Source: Puia sp. (GTDB taxonomy: Bacteria; Bacteroidota; Bacteroidia; Chitinophagales; Chitinophagaceae). Taken from it: a stretch of DNA of 64,000 nucleotides. Each line of letters opens with the position of its first letter. Within the stretch, counting starts at the first letter, position 1. Positions 35,412-44,924 of the stretch are shown here, one piece after another. Below the pieces are notes generated by a model. That model made no database searches. It saw nothing but the letters and a program-made list of their open reading frames with translations, and was not told where the DNA came from. Both the position numbers and the translations under genes were made by a program. Location of the stretch: contig JARLGZ010000177.1 of assembly GCA_031292515.1 (NCBI GenBank), forward strand, positions 62,001 to 126,000, given 5' to 3'.

Positions 35412-36971
35412 CTACTTCCTGACCACCACTTCAAAACTATCTTTTACATTTCCGAATTCATCGGTAACGGTGTAGACCGTTTTGCCGGAAACAGGGCTCA
35501 CGATAATGCTGGCTCCCGTCTCCCCGCTCTTATTCCAATGATATTTCCCTACAAAAGAAGCAGTCAGCGTCGCGGATTCGCCTTTCTTTATCGATATGAC
35601 CGAATGCCTGTTCACATTCTTCATCATCGTGAAATGATCCCTGATCACCCCGTCGGCGCAGATCCACTTCCAGTCCAACCGGTTGTTTGTCACTTCGATG
35701 ATAGAGGCGCCACCATGATCTGCATCGGCAAAATACATGGCGCTATGCGGGTATGTAAGCTGCTTTCCACCCAACTGTCCCGCGGAACCGCTGACGATAT
35801 AAACAGTTCCCTTGTTGTTCAGGGAATCCTTTATATATGGAGCGGAGTTCTCACTACCGTCATAAAGCCCCGAAGAATTGCTGACATTATTGACCGCTGC
35901 GCGAAAGCTGGCTTGCATCCCATAATGCCCCATCATGAGTCTGGAGCGTTCGTAGTCGTGACTATGCCCGCAGAGCACCAGATCCACACCCTCCCGTTCG
36001 AGAATGCGGATAAAGTTCTCGCGGATCTTGATCAGTTCGTCCACCTCGTCGGAATTGTGCGAACCCATTGTATAAGGAGGGTGATGCCAGTAAGCCACGA
36101 CCCACTCCTTGTTTTTGTTTGCTGCCAGATCCTTTTTTACCCATTGTACCTGCGGGCCTGTCGTATCATACAGGCGGTATTGGTTTTCCTCCTGCCCGTA
36201 AGAATCGAGGGAAAGAAAATGGATATTGCCGATATCATACGAATAAAAGGCCGGCGTACCGGAAGGCGTTCCGCCCGCTTCTCCGTGAAAAGGCATTGAG
36301 AAATTCTGATAGTACGCAATTTCATGCGTATTCCTTGCGACCTCCGAAGAAGCTTCCCGGTCATTATAGTCATGATTGCCCGGGGAAGGGAAAAGCGGAT
36401 AATTCTTCAGGAGATTGTCCTTGTAGATATTGAAAAACTTTGCCTGGAATTCGGCATCGGCGCCATGCGAATAGGCGTTGTCTCCCAACAGGATCCAGGC
36501 ATTGAGATAGTCATTGCCCAGGTATTTGAGGAACTGGTCCCGCGACTGTTTCTGGTTGACGGAATTATTCCCGCAATCCCCAAACACGCCTATGCGATAG
36601 TGCCCGGCCAGACCCGGCAAAGGCAGCGTATGGAAATAATCGGAACCATCTCCCTGCAGGGTATCCCTGAACCCCCCGATGGAATAGAAATATTTTGTAT
36701 CGGGCTCCAGCCCGCTAAGAACGACCTTATGCTCCGTCACCAGCGACGAATCGTCAACCACCCGGTCCAGCCGGCCTGCTTCGGCGCCATAACGCACCCG
36801 GCTCCTGGCAGACCCATCGGTCCTCCACCGGATCATGATGCTGCTTGTCGTAGCTACCTGCAGGTATGGCCCCCTAATCAGGCTCGGGAAGGGATCCCCA
36901 TTCTGTGAAAAACCGGCAAAAGGCGATAAAAAAGCGAAGAGAAAAAAGTATACCAGGACTTTCTTGTTCAT
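35412..36971 (-). CDS. Secreted purple acid phosphatase-like metallophosphoesterase
   Basis: A 519-residue enzyme with a signal peptide (MNKKVLVYFFLFAFLSPFAGFS). The N-terminal fibronectin-like domain (about residues 30-130) precedes the calcineurin-like core. Metal and catalytic motifs occur in order: FGDCGNN, GDNAYSHGAD, GNHDYNDRE, AYWHHPPYTMGSH and CGHSHDYERS. These fit purple acid phosphatases, which hydrolyse phosphate esters using two metal ions. A C-terminal beta domain follows (about 440-519). The chosen ATG at 36971 gives the signal peptide; the longer frame adds 44 residues of unlikely sequence. Confidence 0.88.
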   Translation of the reverse strand: MNKKVLVYFFLFAFLSPFAGFSQNGDPFPSLIRGPYLQVATTSSIMIRWRTDGSARSRVRYGAEAGRLDRVVDDSSLVTEHKVVLSGLEPDTKYFYSIGGFRDTLQGDGSDYFHTLPLPGLAGHYRIGVFGDCGNNSVNQKQSRDQFLKYLGNDYLNAWILLGDNAYSHGADAEFQAKFFNIYKDNLLKNYPLFPSPGNHDYNDREASSEVARNTHEIAYYQNFSMPFHGEAGGTPSGTPAFYSYDIGNIHFLSLDSYGQEENQYRLYDTTGPQVQWVKKDLAANKNKEWVVAYWHHPPYTMGSHNSDEVDELIKIRENFIRILEREGVDLVLCGHSHDYERSRLMMGHYGMQASFRAAVNNVSNSSGLYDGSENSAPYIKDSLNNKGTVYIVSGSAGQLGGKQLTYPHSAMYFADADHGGASIIEVTNNRLDWKWICADGVIRDHFTMMKNVNRHSVISIKKGESATLTASFVGKYHWNKSGETGASIIVSPVSGKTVYTVTDEFGNVKDSFEVVVRK

Positions 36972-37159
36972 ATTGATACTGATGATTAATAAATATAAAT
37001 GATCAATAGTTAATAACAGGAGACAAAAACCACCGGGAGATACTGCCGGCTCCCCTTTTTCCGGTAAATTTTCCCATTCCCGGACACCCATCCGGAAAAT
37101 CATAGCGGCAAAGAAATACCTTTTATTTCATCGGAGCTTATTTCATGGGAGCGATTCCC

Positions 37160-37876
37160 TTACTGTTCGCTCATCCAGGCTCTCAGCACCGTGGTATCGG
37201 ACTTCTCCTTCTCCATCAGGTCGATATCCGTGTTGATCATGACCATTTCCCCCGGCCCAAGTACCTCGGGATCGTTGTCGGATGTTGAATGATATGATTT
37301 TCGTGCAACCAACCGGCCAATAAAAAGATCGGCTTCCTCTCCCGGGCTATTTGCATACCCATCCACTTTAAAAACGGAAGCCACCGCCGCAGGATTACCC
37401 ATTGAATCGGTCACTGCCAGCAACAGGGCCTTTGTACGGACCACAAACGGACTGTCTATACCGGCGGCGCCGTTCTCCGGGTGGCTTACACCCGGGCCGG
37501 ATTCGCCTTGACCCCGACGGCTTGCGCCGGAATTCCCCGGGGCCACTCCGTCTGTCCCTGAGCCGCCCTTCCCGGCAGCAGCCACGGTAAACAGAGCCTC
37601 GCCGTCCAGGGCAACCTCCCTGTTGGTCCTGTTAAACCGGGAGGGGACATGCAGGGTCGATCCCGCATTCATCACTACCTCCGTCCCGTCCGGCAATTGC
37701 AGGCGGGTCCTTTTAGCGGTACCGCTACGGTAGACCCTTTCCCCTTCCTTGCCAATCGTCTCTTCCGGCCTGCCGGGCTCTTTACAGCCTATCCCCGGCA
37801 GGGTCGTCCATACAAAAAGAAACAAACAGTATTTCGTCATGCCCTGAAACTTCGTCATACTGTGAAACTTCGTCAT
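37160..37876 (-). CDS. FecR-domain lipoprotein
   Basis: A 238-residue protein. The lipobox is TTLPGIGCKE. The conserved FecR-like beta segments are RLQLPDGTEVVMNAGSTLHV and REVALDGEALFTVAAAG, interrupted by a Gly/Ser-rich low-complexity insertion (about residues 102-140). It has no sigma-interacting cytoplasmic domain or transmembrane segment, so it is not a normal anti-sigma factor. Three in-frame ATGs (37876, 37858, 37840) come from an 18-bp tandem repeat; any of them could be used. The Gly/Ser insertion contains short repeats, as in other genes of the window. Confidence 0.72.
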   Translation of the reverse strand: MTKFHSMTKFQGMTKYCLFLFVWTTLPGIGCKEPGRPEETIGKEGERVYRSGTAKRTRLQLPDGTEVVMNAGSTLHVPSRFNRTNREVALDGEALFTVAAAGKGGSGTDGVAPGNSGASRRGQGESGPGVSHPENGAAGIDSPFVVRTKALLLAVTDSMGNPAAVASVFKVDGYANSPGEEADLFIGRLVARKSYHSTSDNDPEVLGPGEMVMINTDIDLMEKEKSDTTVLRAWMSEQ

Positions 37877-37892
37877 AGCGTGAAACTAATAC
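37839..37892. repeat. 18-bp tandem repeat duplicating the start codon
   Basis: Units at 37839-37856, 37857-37874 and 37875-37892 (theme ATACTGTGAAACTTCGTC) each contribute an in-frame minus-strand ATG at a unit boundary, giving a protein start MTKFHS MTKFQG MTK. Confidence 0.88.
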
Positions 37893-37931
37893 ATGCCGAT
37901 AACATGACAAACTTTAGCAGGCCAATTGTCC

Positions 37932-37939
37932 TACCTTTG
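37932..37939 (+). promoter_or_regulatory. Bacteroidetes -7 element before the CvfB gene
   Basis: TACCTTTG lies 40 bases before the CvfB start codon (37979). It is a perfect match to TAnnTTTG. The -33 element is not clear (CTTTAG-like, near 37912). Confidence 0.5.
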
Positions 37940-37978
37940 CCGGAAACAGACCTTTGAAAGGCCTAATAATACAGATGA

Positions 37979-39013
37979 ATGATACAGATCGGACAATACA
38001 ATGAGTTGACAGTTAACAAAGAGCTCGCCTTCGGTCTCATCCTCGATGACGGAAAGGAAGGGATCCTGTTGCCAAAACGCTTTGTCCCAAAGAACGCCAA
38101 AAAAGGAGACCGGCTGAAAGTATTCCTCTATCACGATGGCGAGGACAGGATCATCGCCACTACCCAGCATCCGCTGGGCATCCTGGGGGATATTGTAAAA
38201 CTCCGTGCCGTAAACATTACCCCCCAGGGCGCTTTTCTGGACTGGGGCCTGATGAAAGACCTCTTTGTTCCTAAATCGAAGCAACTCACGGGCATGCGCA
38301 CCAACGGAGACTACCTGGTGAAGATCTACCTGGACGAACAGACCGGACGCCTGGCAGCCACGGAAAAGATCGAACCCTTTCTAAGCAATATCGGACTAAC
38401 CGTGAAAGAGAAAGACCTGGTAGACCTTACGGTGTACCGGCGGACCGATATCGGGTATGTCGTGATCATCAACAACCGGCATACCGGGGTCCTTCATTTC
38501 AACGAAATCTTTCGCGATATCCAACCCGGCGACCGGTTCCAGGGCTTTATCAAGAAGATATCCCCCGGACCCGAAGAAGACCCTGCGGATATGCGCATCG
38601 ACGTGGTGGCCGGCCGGCCGGGCTACGAAAGAGTAGAAGACGCCACCGAAAAAGTGCTGCGTCTCCTAAAGGAAAACGACGGCTATCTCCCGTATCATGA
38701 CAAATCCGACCCCGAAGAGATCTACTCCTTTTTCGGAATGAGCAAGAAAACCTTTAAAATGACGACCGGCGCTCTATACAAACAACGCCGGATCAGCTTC
38801 ACGAAGACCGGCTTCAAACTGGAAGAAACAGGTACAACCGGGAGACCTGAAGCTCCTCGGGAAGCCGAAACATCTGCAACACCGGAAGGACCCCGAACAC
38901 CAAAAGCATCCGAAGAACCGGAAACACCCAAAACGCCCGAAACTCCCAAAATAAAAGAAACACCCAAAAAAAACGAAACCTCCGGGCCTTCAAAAACAGC
39001 ACCCCATGAATGA
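37979..39013 (+). CDS. CvfB-like S1/winged-helix RNA-binding protein
   Basis: A 344-residue protein of the CvfB/YitL family. Three S1-like beta-barrels come first (about residues 5-60, 65-130 and 140-210; QYNELTVNKELAFGLILDD, ITPQGAFLDWGLMKDLFVP, VVIINNRHTGVLHFNEIF). A C-terminal winged-helix (about 220-285; PYHDKSDPEEIYSFFGMSKK) then follows. The family binds RNA and affects virulence or translation in Gram-positive bacteria; its role in Bacteroidetes is not known. From about residue 290 the tail is a low-complexity Thr-Pro-Glu-Lys stretch (ETPKTPETPK), another repeat expansion. Confidence 0.88.
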   Translation: MIQIGQYNELTVNKELAFGLILDDGKEGILLPKRFVPKNAKKGDRLKVFLYHDGEDRIIATTQHPLGILGDIVKLRAVNITPQGAFLDWGLMKDLFVPKSKQLTGMRTNGDYLVKIYLDEQTGRLAATEKIEPFLSNIGLTVKEKDLVDLTVYRRTDIGYVVIINNRHTGVLHFNEIFRDIQPGDRFQGFIKKISPGPEEDPADMRIDVVAGRPGYERVEDATEKVLRLLKENDGYLPYHDKSDPEEIYSFFGMSKKTFKMTTGALYKQRRISFTKTGFKLEETGTTGRPEAPREAETSATPEGPRTPKASEEPETPKTPETPKIKETPKKNETSGPSKTAPHE

Positions 39014-39248
39014 GCCGTTCATAATAACTGTAATTCATAAGGGAGCGGAGAGAGAGTTTGAGGCAACCCTTCAGGTCATTGGATACACCCACCGATTCAG
39101 CGTCATGGTCGACGGGACGGAGCTGTATTTTGAGCGGGACGAAGAAGGCCGGTATCGTGCAGTCGCACCACCCGGACGGGAAATCCAAAGGATGGATGCC
39201 GTCCTGCTGCAAAGCATCGCCCGGGAAATTGAAAATATTCTGGCTTAA
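39006..39248 (+). CDS. Small conserved-looking hypothetical protein
   Basis: An 80-residue soluble protein. Its ATG overlaps the end of the CvfB gene by 8 bases (ATGAATGA), so the two are probably translationally coupled. The sequence is mostly strands (ITVIHKGAEREFEATLQVIG; HRFSVMVDGTELYFERDEEG) with a terminal helix (DAVLLQSIAREIENIL). I do not recognise the family. The coupling suggests a function linked to the RNA-binding protein. Confidence 0.75.
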   Translation: MNEPFIITVIHKGAEREFEATLQVIGYTHRFSVMVDGTELYFERDEEGRYRAVAPPGREIQRMDAVLLQSIAREIENILA

Positions 39249-39260
39249 CGCGGGGGAGGA

Positions 39261-41120
39261 TCAAAAACCTCCAATCAGTTCTTTCGCCGTCTTCTGTGTG
39301 AGACCGAAATAGAATTTCTGACCCGCATGATAATTTTCCCGCAGTTCGAAATTTTCAAAGGCAGGCCCACCCGGGATATTTATATACCTGCTTTTGTCAT
39401 CGCTACCTCCGCTCCAGTATTTTGCCCTTCCGTTGACCCGCACCACCAGTGAAGAATCCGATCCCTGCAGTTCCTTGCGCCAATATTGCGTCAGTTTATA
39501 AAAGGGCCGGTAACGCCAGGCCCAGCTCGCCAGATAAGCTGGCTCCTGCGGCCAGGAAGCCAGTTCGGGAAAGGATTCGCCGGGCTCGGCTACGGCTATA
39601 AAATCTCCCCGCTTATTGCGAAGCATCCGGGATGAGGGATACGATTCTTTTTCTGCAAACTCGATGTCATCATAGCCGGCAAACAGTTTCCGGGAGTCTA
39701 TTACCTGGTCTTTCAGATACAACAACCGCAGCCTCGAATAATTTCCCATCGTGGCCGTAAGTGCACACCGCTGCATGACTGCGCTGTTCTGCTCATTGAA
39801 TATTTCCAGGCCGAGTTCACCGGGATGATCGCTTCGGATACTCAGTCTCAGATACGGATGCGCCCCGTCCAAAAATTTCTCCATAAAGATATAAAGAGAG
39901 AGTTCCTCGGTCTCCGGATTTTGCGGATCCGGATGCGTGATCTTGCCGCGTGCGCAAGCCGAAGGCAGGAAGCTGCCGGCGACAGACGTGTCCGAAGCCC
40001 AAAAGAACTTACCCCATTTCCAGTCCACCTGCGAAGGCGAAACTTCACTAAACTCCATGTCGCCGTCTACGACCGGCTCGACGGCGATATAATTGATATG
40101 ATAGATCACCCCCATGTACTCATACCCGATCCGCAACAGCCCTCTCGGGCCTCCATCTGCGCCCGGCCGCCCTTTTTCGATCTGGGCAGGCCAGATCCCA
40201 ACCACAATTCCATTTCGGATACCCCATACCGCGGGGTCCCGGACATCGTCGGGCCTTATCCATTGCGGCTTTGGCCCAAGATCCTTTTGCGCACATGCGT
40301 TTTGATAGATCCCCGGCAAAAAAAACATAAAAAAAAGAAATGTCTTCAACCCATATCCCGTCTGCCTCTCTCTTTCCGTCACATCCCGGAAGGCGCCGTC
40401 GTAGTCCCTGCGAAGAGTACCCATCATCCGGTCCCAAAACAGGAAGTACAACCCATAGTTACCGCTAAAATAACGATGGTGCATATTGTGGCTTACCGAG
40501 GTGTTGATCCATCTGCCAAACCAATGTCTGTAGAAGCCGGGCCGGTATAGTTCGTACCCGAGATGGCCGTAGACATTATAAGACAGGCTGATGACAAAAA
40601 AGATCAGCAAAAGCCACTTGTTTACCGGGATCGTGAACAGGAAGACCACGAATATCAGCGACTCCAGGAAGGCTTCCAGTGGATGAAAAGCATAGGCAGC
40701 CCATGGCGAGGGATTTGTAGAGCGGTGGTGCACCAGATGAAACCACTTAAACAACTTTGGGTGGTGAATGAAACGGTGCATCCAGTAAAAGTAGGTGTCA
40801 TGAATCAACAGCATCAGGGGAAAGGCCAGGAAGAAATACACCCATCCATGCCGTGAGATATCCTTATAAAAAGTGGAATGCGTCCTGATCCCGTTGCTCT
40901 GCAGAATCACCTGGGGTGGCAAGGCAAAGATGATGATCGAAAGGGTGGAAAAAAAGATCTCCCGGCGATAGTCCCTGCCTCGCGGGAATCCTGGCTGAAT
41001 CTTTTTCCAGGAGACCCTCTTTTTAAAAACAACATAAAATAACACAAAGGCGGTGCCTGCGATCAGATAATACTTATCGGCAATATCGAAAATGGTCTTC
41101 AAAAAACTTATCCGGTTCAT
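39261..41120 (-). CDS. Sterol desaturase/fatty acid hydroxylase fused to an extra domain
   Basis: A 619-residue protein. Residues 1-255 form a membrane di-iron hydroxylase with the histidine boxes HDTYFYWMH, HRFIHH, FHLVHH and HNMHH. They hydroxylate or desaturate lipids using oxygen. Residues 259-272 (KTFLFFMFFLPGIY) look like a signal anchor or cleavable signal sequence. The C-terminal part (279-619) is a strand-rich domain that I do not recognise (DPAVWGIRNGIVVGIWP; YIAVEPVVDGDMEFSEV). It reads like a separate secreted protein joined in frame to the hydroxylase. It could also be a hydroxylase with an unusual tail. It is convergent with the small gene before it (12-base gap). Confidence 0.82.
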   Translation of the reverse strand: MNRISFLKTIFDIADKYYLIAGTAFVLFYVVFKKRVSWKKIQPGFPRGRDYRREIFFSTLSIIIFALPPQVILQSNGIRTHSTFYKDISRHGWVYFFLAFPLMLLIHDTYFYWMHRFIHHPKLFKWFHLVHHRSTNPSPWAAYAFHPLEAFLESLIFVVFLFTIPVNKWLLLIFFVISLSYNVYGHLGYELYRPGFYRHWFGRWINTSVSHNMHHRYFSGNYGLYFLFWDRMMGTLRRDYDGAFRDVTERERQTGYGLKTFLFFMFFLPGIYQNACAQKDLGPKPQWIRPDDVRDPAVWGIRNGIVVGIWPAQIEKGRPGADGGPRGLLRIGYEYMGVIYHINYIAVEPVVDGDMEFSEVSPSQVDWKWGKFFWASDTSVAGSFLPSACARGKITHPDPQNPETEELSLYIFMEKFLDGAHPYLRLSIRSDHPGELGLEIFNEQNSAVMQRCALTATMGNYSRLRLLYLKDQVIDSRKLFAGYDDIEFAEKESYPSSRMLRNKRGDFIAVAEPGESFPELASWPQEPAYLASWAWRYRPFYKLTQYWRKELQGSDSSLVVRVNGRAKYWSGGSDDKSRYINIPGGPAFENFELRENYHAGQKFYFGLTQKTAKELIGGF

Positions 41121-41175
41121 ATATCCGCTATATTATGGGATTTATAGGGTTACAATATCGGCCTATTAAAATCAA

Positions 41176-44100
41176 TCAACTAAACAAATATCCGATATCT
41201 TCTGCCGTAAGCTTCTTCACAAATCCCGTTTCGTCGCCGATCAGATCCGCCGCCAGGCTCTTCTTTCGCTCCTGCAATTGCAGGATCTTCTCTTCGACCG
41301 TATCCTTACAGATCATCCGGTAGGCGAACACCTTCCTGGACTGCCCGATACGATGGGTCCTATCGATAGCCTGCTGCTCCGCCGCCGGATTCCACCAGGG
41401 ATCCACCAGGTATACATAGTCAGCCGCGGTGAGCGTAAGACCGACACCACCGGCCTTAAGGCTGATCAGGAATACGCGAACGTCCGCCTGTTCCTGGAAC
41501 TGCTCCACCGATTGTTTACGTCCCGTCGCGCTCACGCTACCATCCAGGTACAGGTAAGGAATCCCACGCTCCTCCAATTCCGCCCGGATCAGTTTCAGCA
41601 TGGAGGTGAACTGGGAAAACACCAGCGCCTTGTGGTCACCCGTATTCTCCGCGATCTCGCGCACCAGCTCATCGAGTTTCACACTGGTATTGGGATACCG
41701 CCCCCCTTCCTGTCTTTCTCTCTCTCCACTTTCACTCTCCCCAACTTCGCTCTCTCCACCTTCCTCCCAAATCCCGCCATTCTCTCCAATCAACTGCCGC
41801 TCACCATTTTCCCTCGCCTCCCCTTCGCTTTTCCCGATTCTTTCGTCATTCTCCTCATCGATCTTCCCGCTTCTCTCCAAATCCCGATCCCCGTCGCGCT
41901 CTTCCATCCCCTCCTTCAGGAGGGCCGGGCTATCGCAGATTTGCCTGAGCTTGGTAAGCCCTTCCAGGATAAATATGCTGCTGCGGCCAATCCCCTCTTC
42001 CCCGATCTTTTCGAGTATGCTATCCCGATAATAATTTTTAAACCGGTCGTATATCTTCCGCTGCGCGGGGCCCATTTCGCACCACAGGATCATCTCCGTC
42101 TTATCAGGCAGATCGGCCGCGACCTGTTCCTTGGTCCTTCTCAGCAGGAACGGATACACCAGCTTTCTCAATCTGGCCGCCGCCAGCCTATCGCCGTTCT
42201 TGTCGATAGGGTTCGCAAATTCCGCCTTGAAGAAATCGGCACTCCCCAACATCCCCGGATTCAGAAAATGCATCTGCGCATAGAGATCGAAAGTATTGTT
42301 TTGAACAGGGGTGCCGCTCAACGCCACACGGTTACGGGAATCCAGCGCTTGCACAGCCTTGTACACCTGTGACGCCGGATTCTTGATGGCCTGGCTCTCG
42401 TCCAGCACGATATAGCCGAAACGAAATTTCCTGAAATGCTCACTATCGTTGCGGACCATGCCATAACTGGTCAGGATCAGCCTGTTCCCGTTGAATACAG
42501 AATCGTCGAATACCCGGTCGACCCCATAGTGTATATGATAGGGCAACCCCGGAGCGAATTTCCTGAGTTCGATTTCCCAGTTATAAATAAGCGAAGTAGG
42601 GCAAACCACCAGGTTCGTCTCCGTAGGATACCGCAGGGCAAGGTGTTGCAGGAAACTAATGGTTTGCAAAGTCTTTCCCAGCCCCATATCGTCTGCCAGG
42701 CAGCCTCCCCAGCCCATATCGTCCAGCAGACACAACCATTGAAAACCCGCCTGCTGATAGTCCCGGAGACTTGCATTGACCGTGGCAGGGACAGGCCAGA
42801 CTTTCGAGGTGTCGAATGATCGCAGGCGTTCTCTCTTCTCTTCCAGTTCGCTTTGAAGAGACTCCTGCTCAAAGGGAGCGTCCGTAGCCTCGTCAGCTCC
42901 GGCAGCTGCAGCACGGGGTAATTCTTCCAGCAGGTTCCAATGTATGGAAGAGATTTTCAACCGGCCTTCCTTCATATGCCCCATCTTCATCAGCAACGAA
43001 TATTTCCCGATCCATTCCGCCGGTAACACACCCAATGATCCGTCGTCCAATAAAATATATTCCTGCCGGTTCAGGATCGCCTTTCGCAGATCGCCGGCGG
43101 CAACCCGCTGGTCACCGTAGTGAACCTCTATGGTAAGATCGAACCAATCGATGTTTTTCCCGGCAAGGATTGTCAACACGGGGATATGCGTATTATATTT
43201 GAACTTTCGGAGATGCTGCATCCCCAGGATGGGAATATCCCTCTCCTGCAAAGCATGATAGAATTGCAGAAACCAGTTCTTCTCCAAGGCCTCTTTGAAA
43301 CTCAGGTAAAAATATCCATTGCTCTGTCCCGCAAATTTCGGATGCAGGGACCGTATCCATTCCGGTAGCACCCGTTCCTCCTCCCGTTTCCGCAAGATCC
43401 TGTAAACGACCTCCCCCTCTTCCACGACCGTCTCCGCTCCCTCCCACTCCTCCACTTCCACGGGCCCGTAGGACCATTTGGGCTTTATCAGCAGAAAATT
43501 CTCGTTCAGTTCGCTGACGAAGCATTTTGCCTCCGGAGACCGGTCGATGATCTCCGACCGGACAATATTCCTCGTGTCAACAGAATATTTTTCGGCCAGC
43601 GGCTTCACCACCCCGGCAAGGAAGACAGACAGCTCTTCAACCGGTCTTTCCTTCGGCTGGCTGGCCAAACCGGCCAGGGCCTGATAATCCTCCCCTTTGA
43701 GCAGGAAGAACTCGTTCCGGCTTCGGAGAAAAAAAGGAAGTTGCTCGAAATCCTCCAATGGAAAAGATTCTTTATTGATCAGGACCCGCGTTTGCAGGCT
43801 CAGCAAGCCGTTGTCTTTTACGGCCACAAACTCCAGCGAAGGCGTAAATGCGCTGATACCGGCCGGCCGGATATTAAGCGGAGAAAAACCCTCCCCCCTT
43901 CTCAGGTAATAAAGATGTCTTACGAACGGCATCAGGGGCTTTAATTCCTCCAGCACCCCACCCGTCCACTCCCGAAGCAGTGAAAAATGCCTCTCATCCA
44001 GGTGATCGAAGGGTTTATCTGCGTCCTGCAACCAGGCAAAACCCCTCTTTACCAAATAGGCTATCAAAGCCTCATCGGTCAATTTCCGGAGAACAGCCGC

Positions 44101-44337
44101 GAGGCCCGGAGGAAGACCCGATAAAAAAGACAGGTGGAGATTGCCCGAAACGGGTATCCGCTGAAAATTGCGGCTATCCTTTTGCTGGATTACAAGGACG
44201 GGCTCCAGCGAGAACCCGCCCTTCTTTGCAACGTTAAAATTCATCAAAAGACCGGTCTCCCGGACATTTTTAGTACCCGGACGCTGCGTATTCCCGCCGG
44301 ATTGCAGGATAATCGTTTTCTTTGGGTGATTGGTCAT
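41176..44337 (-). CDS. SNF2/DEAD-box family helicase
   Basis: A 1053-residue ATP-dependent DNA translocase. The N-terminal half (about residues 1-450) is a bacterial SNF2-specific region. The motor contains the Walker A motif DDMGLGKTLQT (about 549), the DExx-box DESQAIKNP (about 645) and the C-terminal helicase domain (FSQFTSMLKLI about 905; DRTHRIGQSRKV about 997). These proteins remodel DNA-protein complexes; the exact role is unknown. An acidic, Glu/Gly/Arg-rich low-complexity insertion (about residues 812-879) lies between the two motor halves. I started at ATG 44337; an upstream TTG is unlikely. Confidence 0.92.
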   Translation of the reverse strand: MTNHPKKTIILQSGGNTQRPGTKNVRETGLLMNFNVAKKGGFSLEPVLVIQQKDSRNFQRIPVSGNLHLSFLSGLPPGLAAVLRKLTDEALIAYLVKRGFAWLQDADKPFDHLDERHFSLLREWTGGVLEELKPLMPFVRHLYYLRRGEGFSPLNIRPAGISAFTPSLEFVAVKDNGLLSLQTRVLINKESFPLEDFEQLPFFLRSRNEFFLLKGEDYQALAGLASQPKERPVEELSVFLAGVVKPLAEKYSVDTRNIVRSEIIDRSPEAKCFVSELNENFLLIKPKWSYGPVEVEEWEGAETVVEEGEVVYRILRKREEERVLPEWIRSLHPKFAGQSNGYFYLSFKEALEKNWFLQFYHALQERDIPILGMQHLRKFKYNTHIPVLTILAGKNIDWFDLTIEVHYGDQRVAAGDLRKAILNRQEYILLDDGSLGVLPAEWIGKYSLLMKMGHMKEGRLKISSIHWNLLEELPRAAAAGADEATDAPFEQESLQSELEEKRERLRSFDTSKVWPVPATVNASLRDYQQAGFQWLCLLDDMGWGGCLADDMGLGKTLQTISFLQHLALRYPTETNLVVCPTSLIYNWEIELRKFAPGLPYHIHYGVDRVFDDSVFNGNRLILTSYGMVRNDSEHFRKFRFGYIVLDESQAIKNPASQVYKAVQALDSRNRVALSGTPVQNNTFDLYAQMHFLNPGMLGSADFFKAEFANPIDKNGDRLAAARLRKLVYPFLLRRTKEQVAADLPDKTEMILWCEMGPAQRKIYDRFKNYYRDSILEKIGEEGIGRSSIFILEGLTKLRQICDSPALLKEGMEERDGDRDLERSGKIDEENDERIGKSEGEARENGERQLIGENGGIWEEGGESEVGESESGERERQEGGRYPNTSVKLDELVREIAENTGDHKALVFSQFTSMLKLIRAELEERGIPYLYLDGSVSATGRKQSVEQFQEQADVRVFLISLKAGGVGLTLTAADYVYLVDPWWNPAAEQQAIDRTHRIGQSRKVFAYRMICKDTVEEKILQLQERKKSLAADLIGDETGFVKKLTAEDIGYLFS

Positions 44338-44924
44338 GAAACAGGCTCTTAAACCACGAAAATAATCTTTCCCTGACAATCAGTTCCCATCTGCAGAAAT
44401 CTTCTGCCTGCTTTGGCAATACATAATGCAGCAAATTTTTTATCATGTATAAATAACGCTTTTTCAAAATGAAAAAAAATACCATTCCGGCAATATTTCG
44501 GTAAAATGCCTGAGACCCGCTCCGTCGCAATTCGAATCTTTTGTAATACGTTAACAATTGCCAAATGCTTGTCCGGCTTGAATTTACGTTAAGACCAGGA
44601 CACTAGCCGCCCTTCCTGTATGTTTTGGCATTCTCTGGTATCTTTTTGGTGAATCCAAAGCCGTGAGGCGGCGGAAGCAAGAAAAACAAGTGTGGAGAGA
44701 ACAAAAATACCGGTTTAAAATTTTTAAGGAAAATAACCACAACCAGCAATTGTATTGTTTATTTTTGTGACACAACCCCGGGCTGGAGAAGGATTTCTCT
44801 CGCTCAAACGCTCTTGACTGTCATATTGAAAATTTTAAACGGGTTTTTGTAATACATCGGTGTCTTATAGGACAGTGTCTTATGGGATCGGCCGGTTTAC
44901 CGTAAGAATATAAATTTTCATGAT
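44338..44924. other. 587-base gap upstream of the ACP gene
   Basis: AT-rich. A perfect -7 element TATTTTTG is present at 44760-44767, with no convincing -33 partner, about 158 bases before the ACP start. No gene or hairpin was recognised; minus-strand frames of 60-95 codons are not convincing. Confidence 0.5.
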
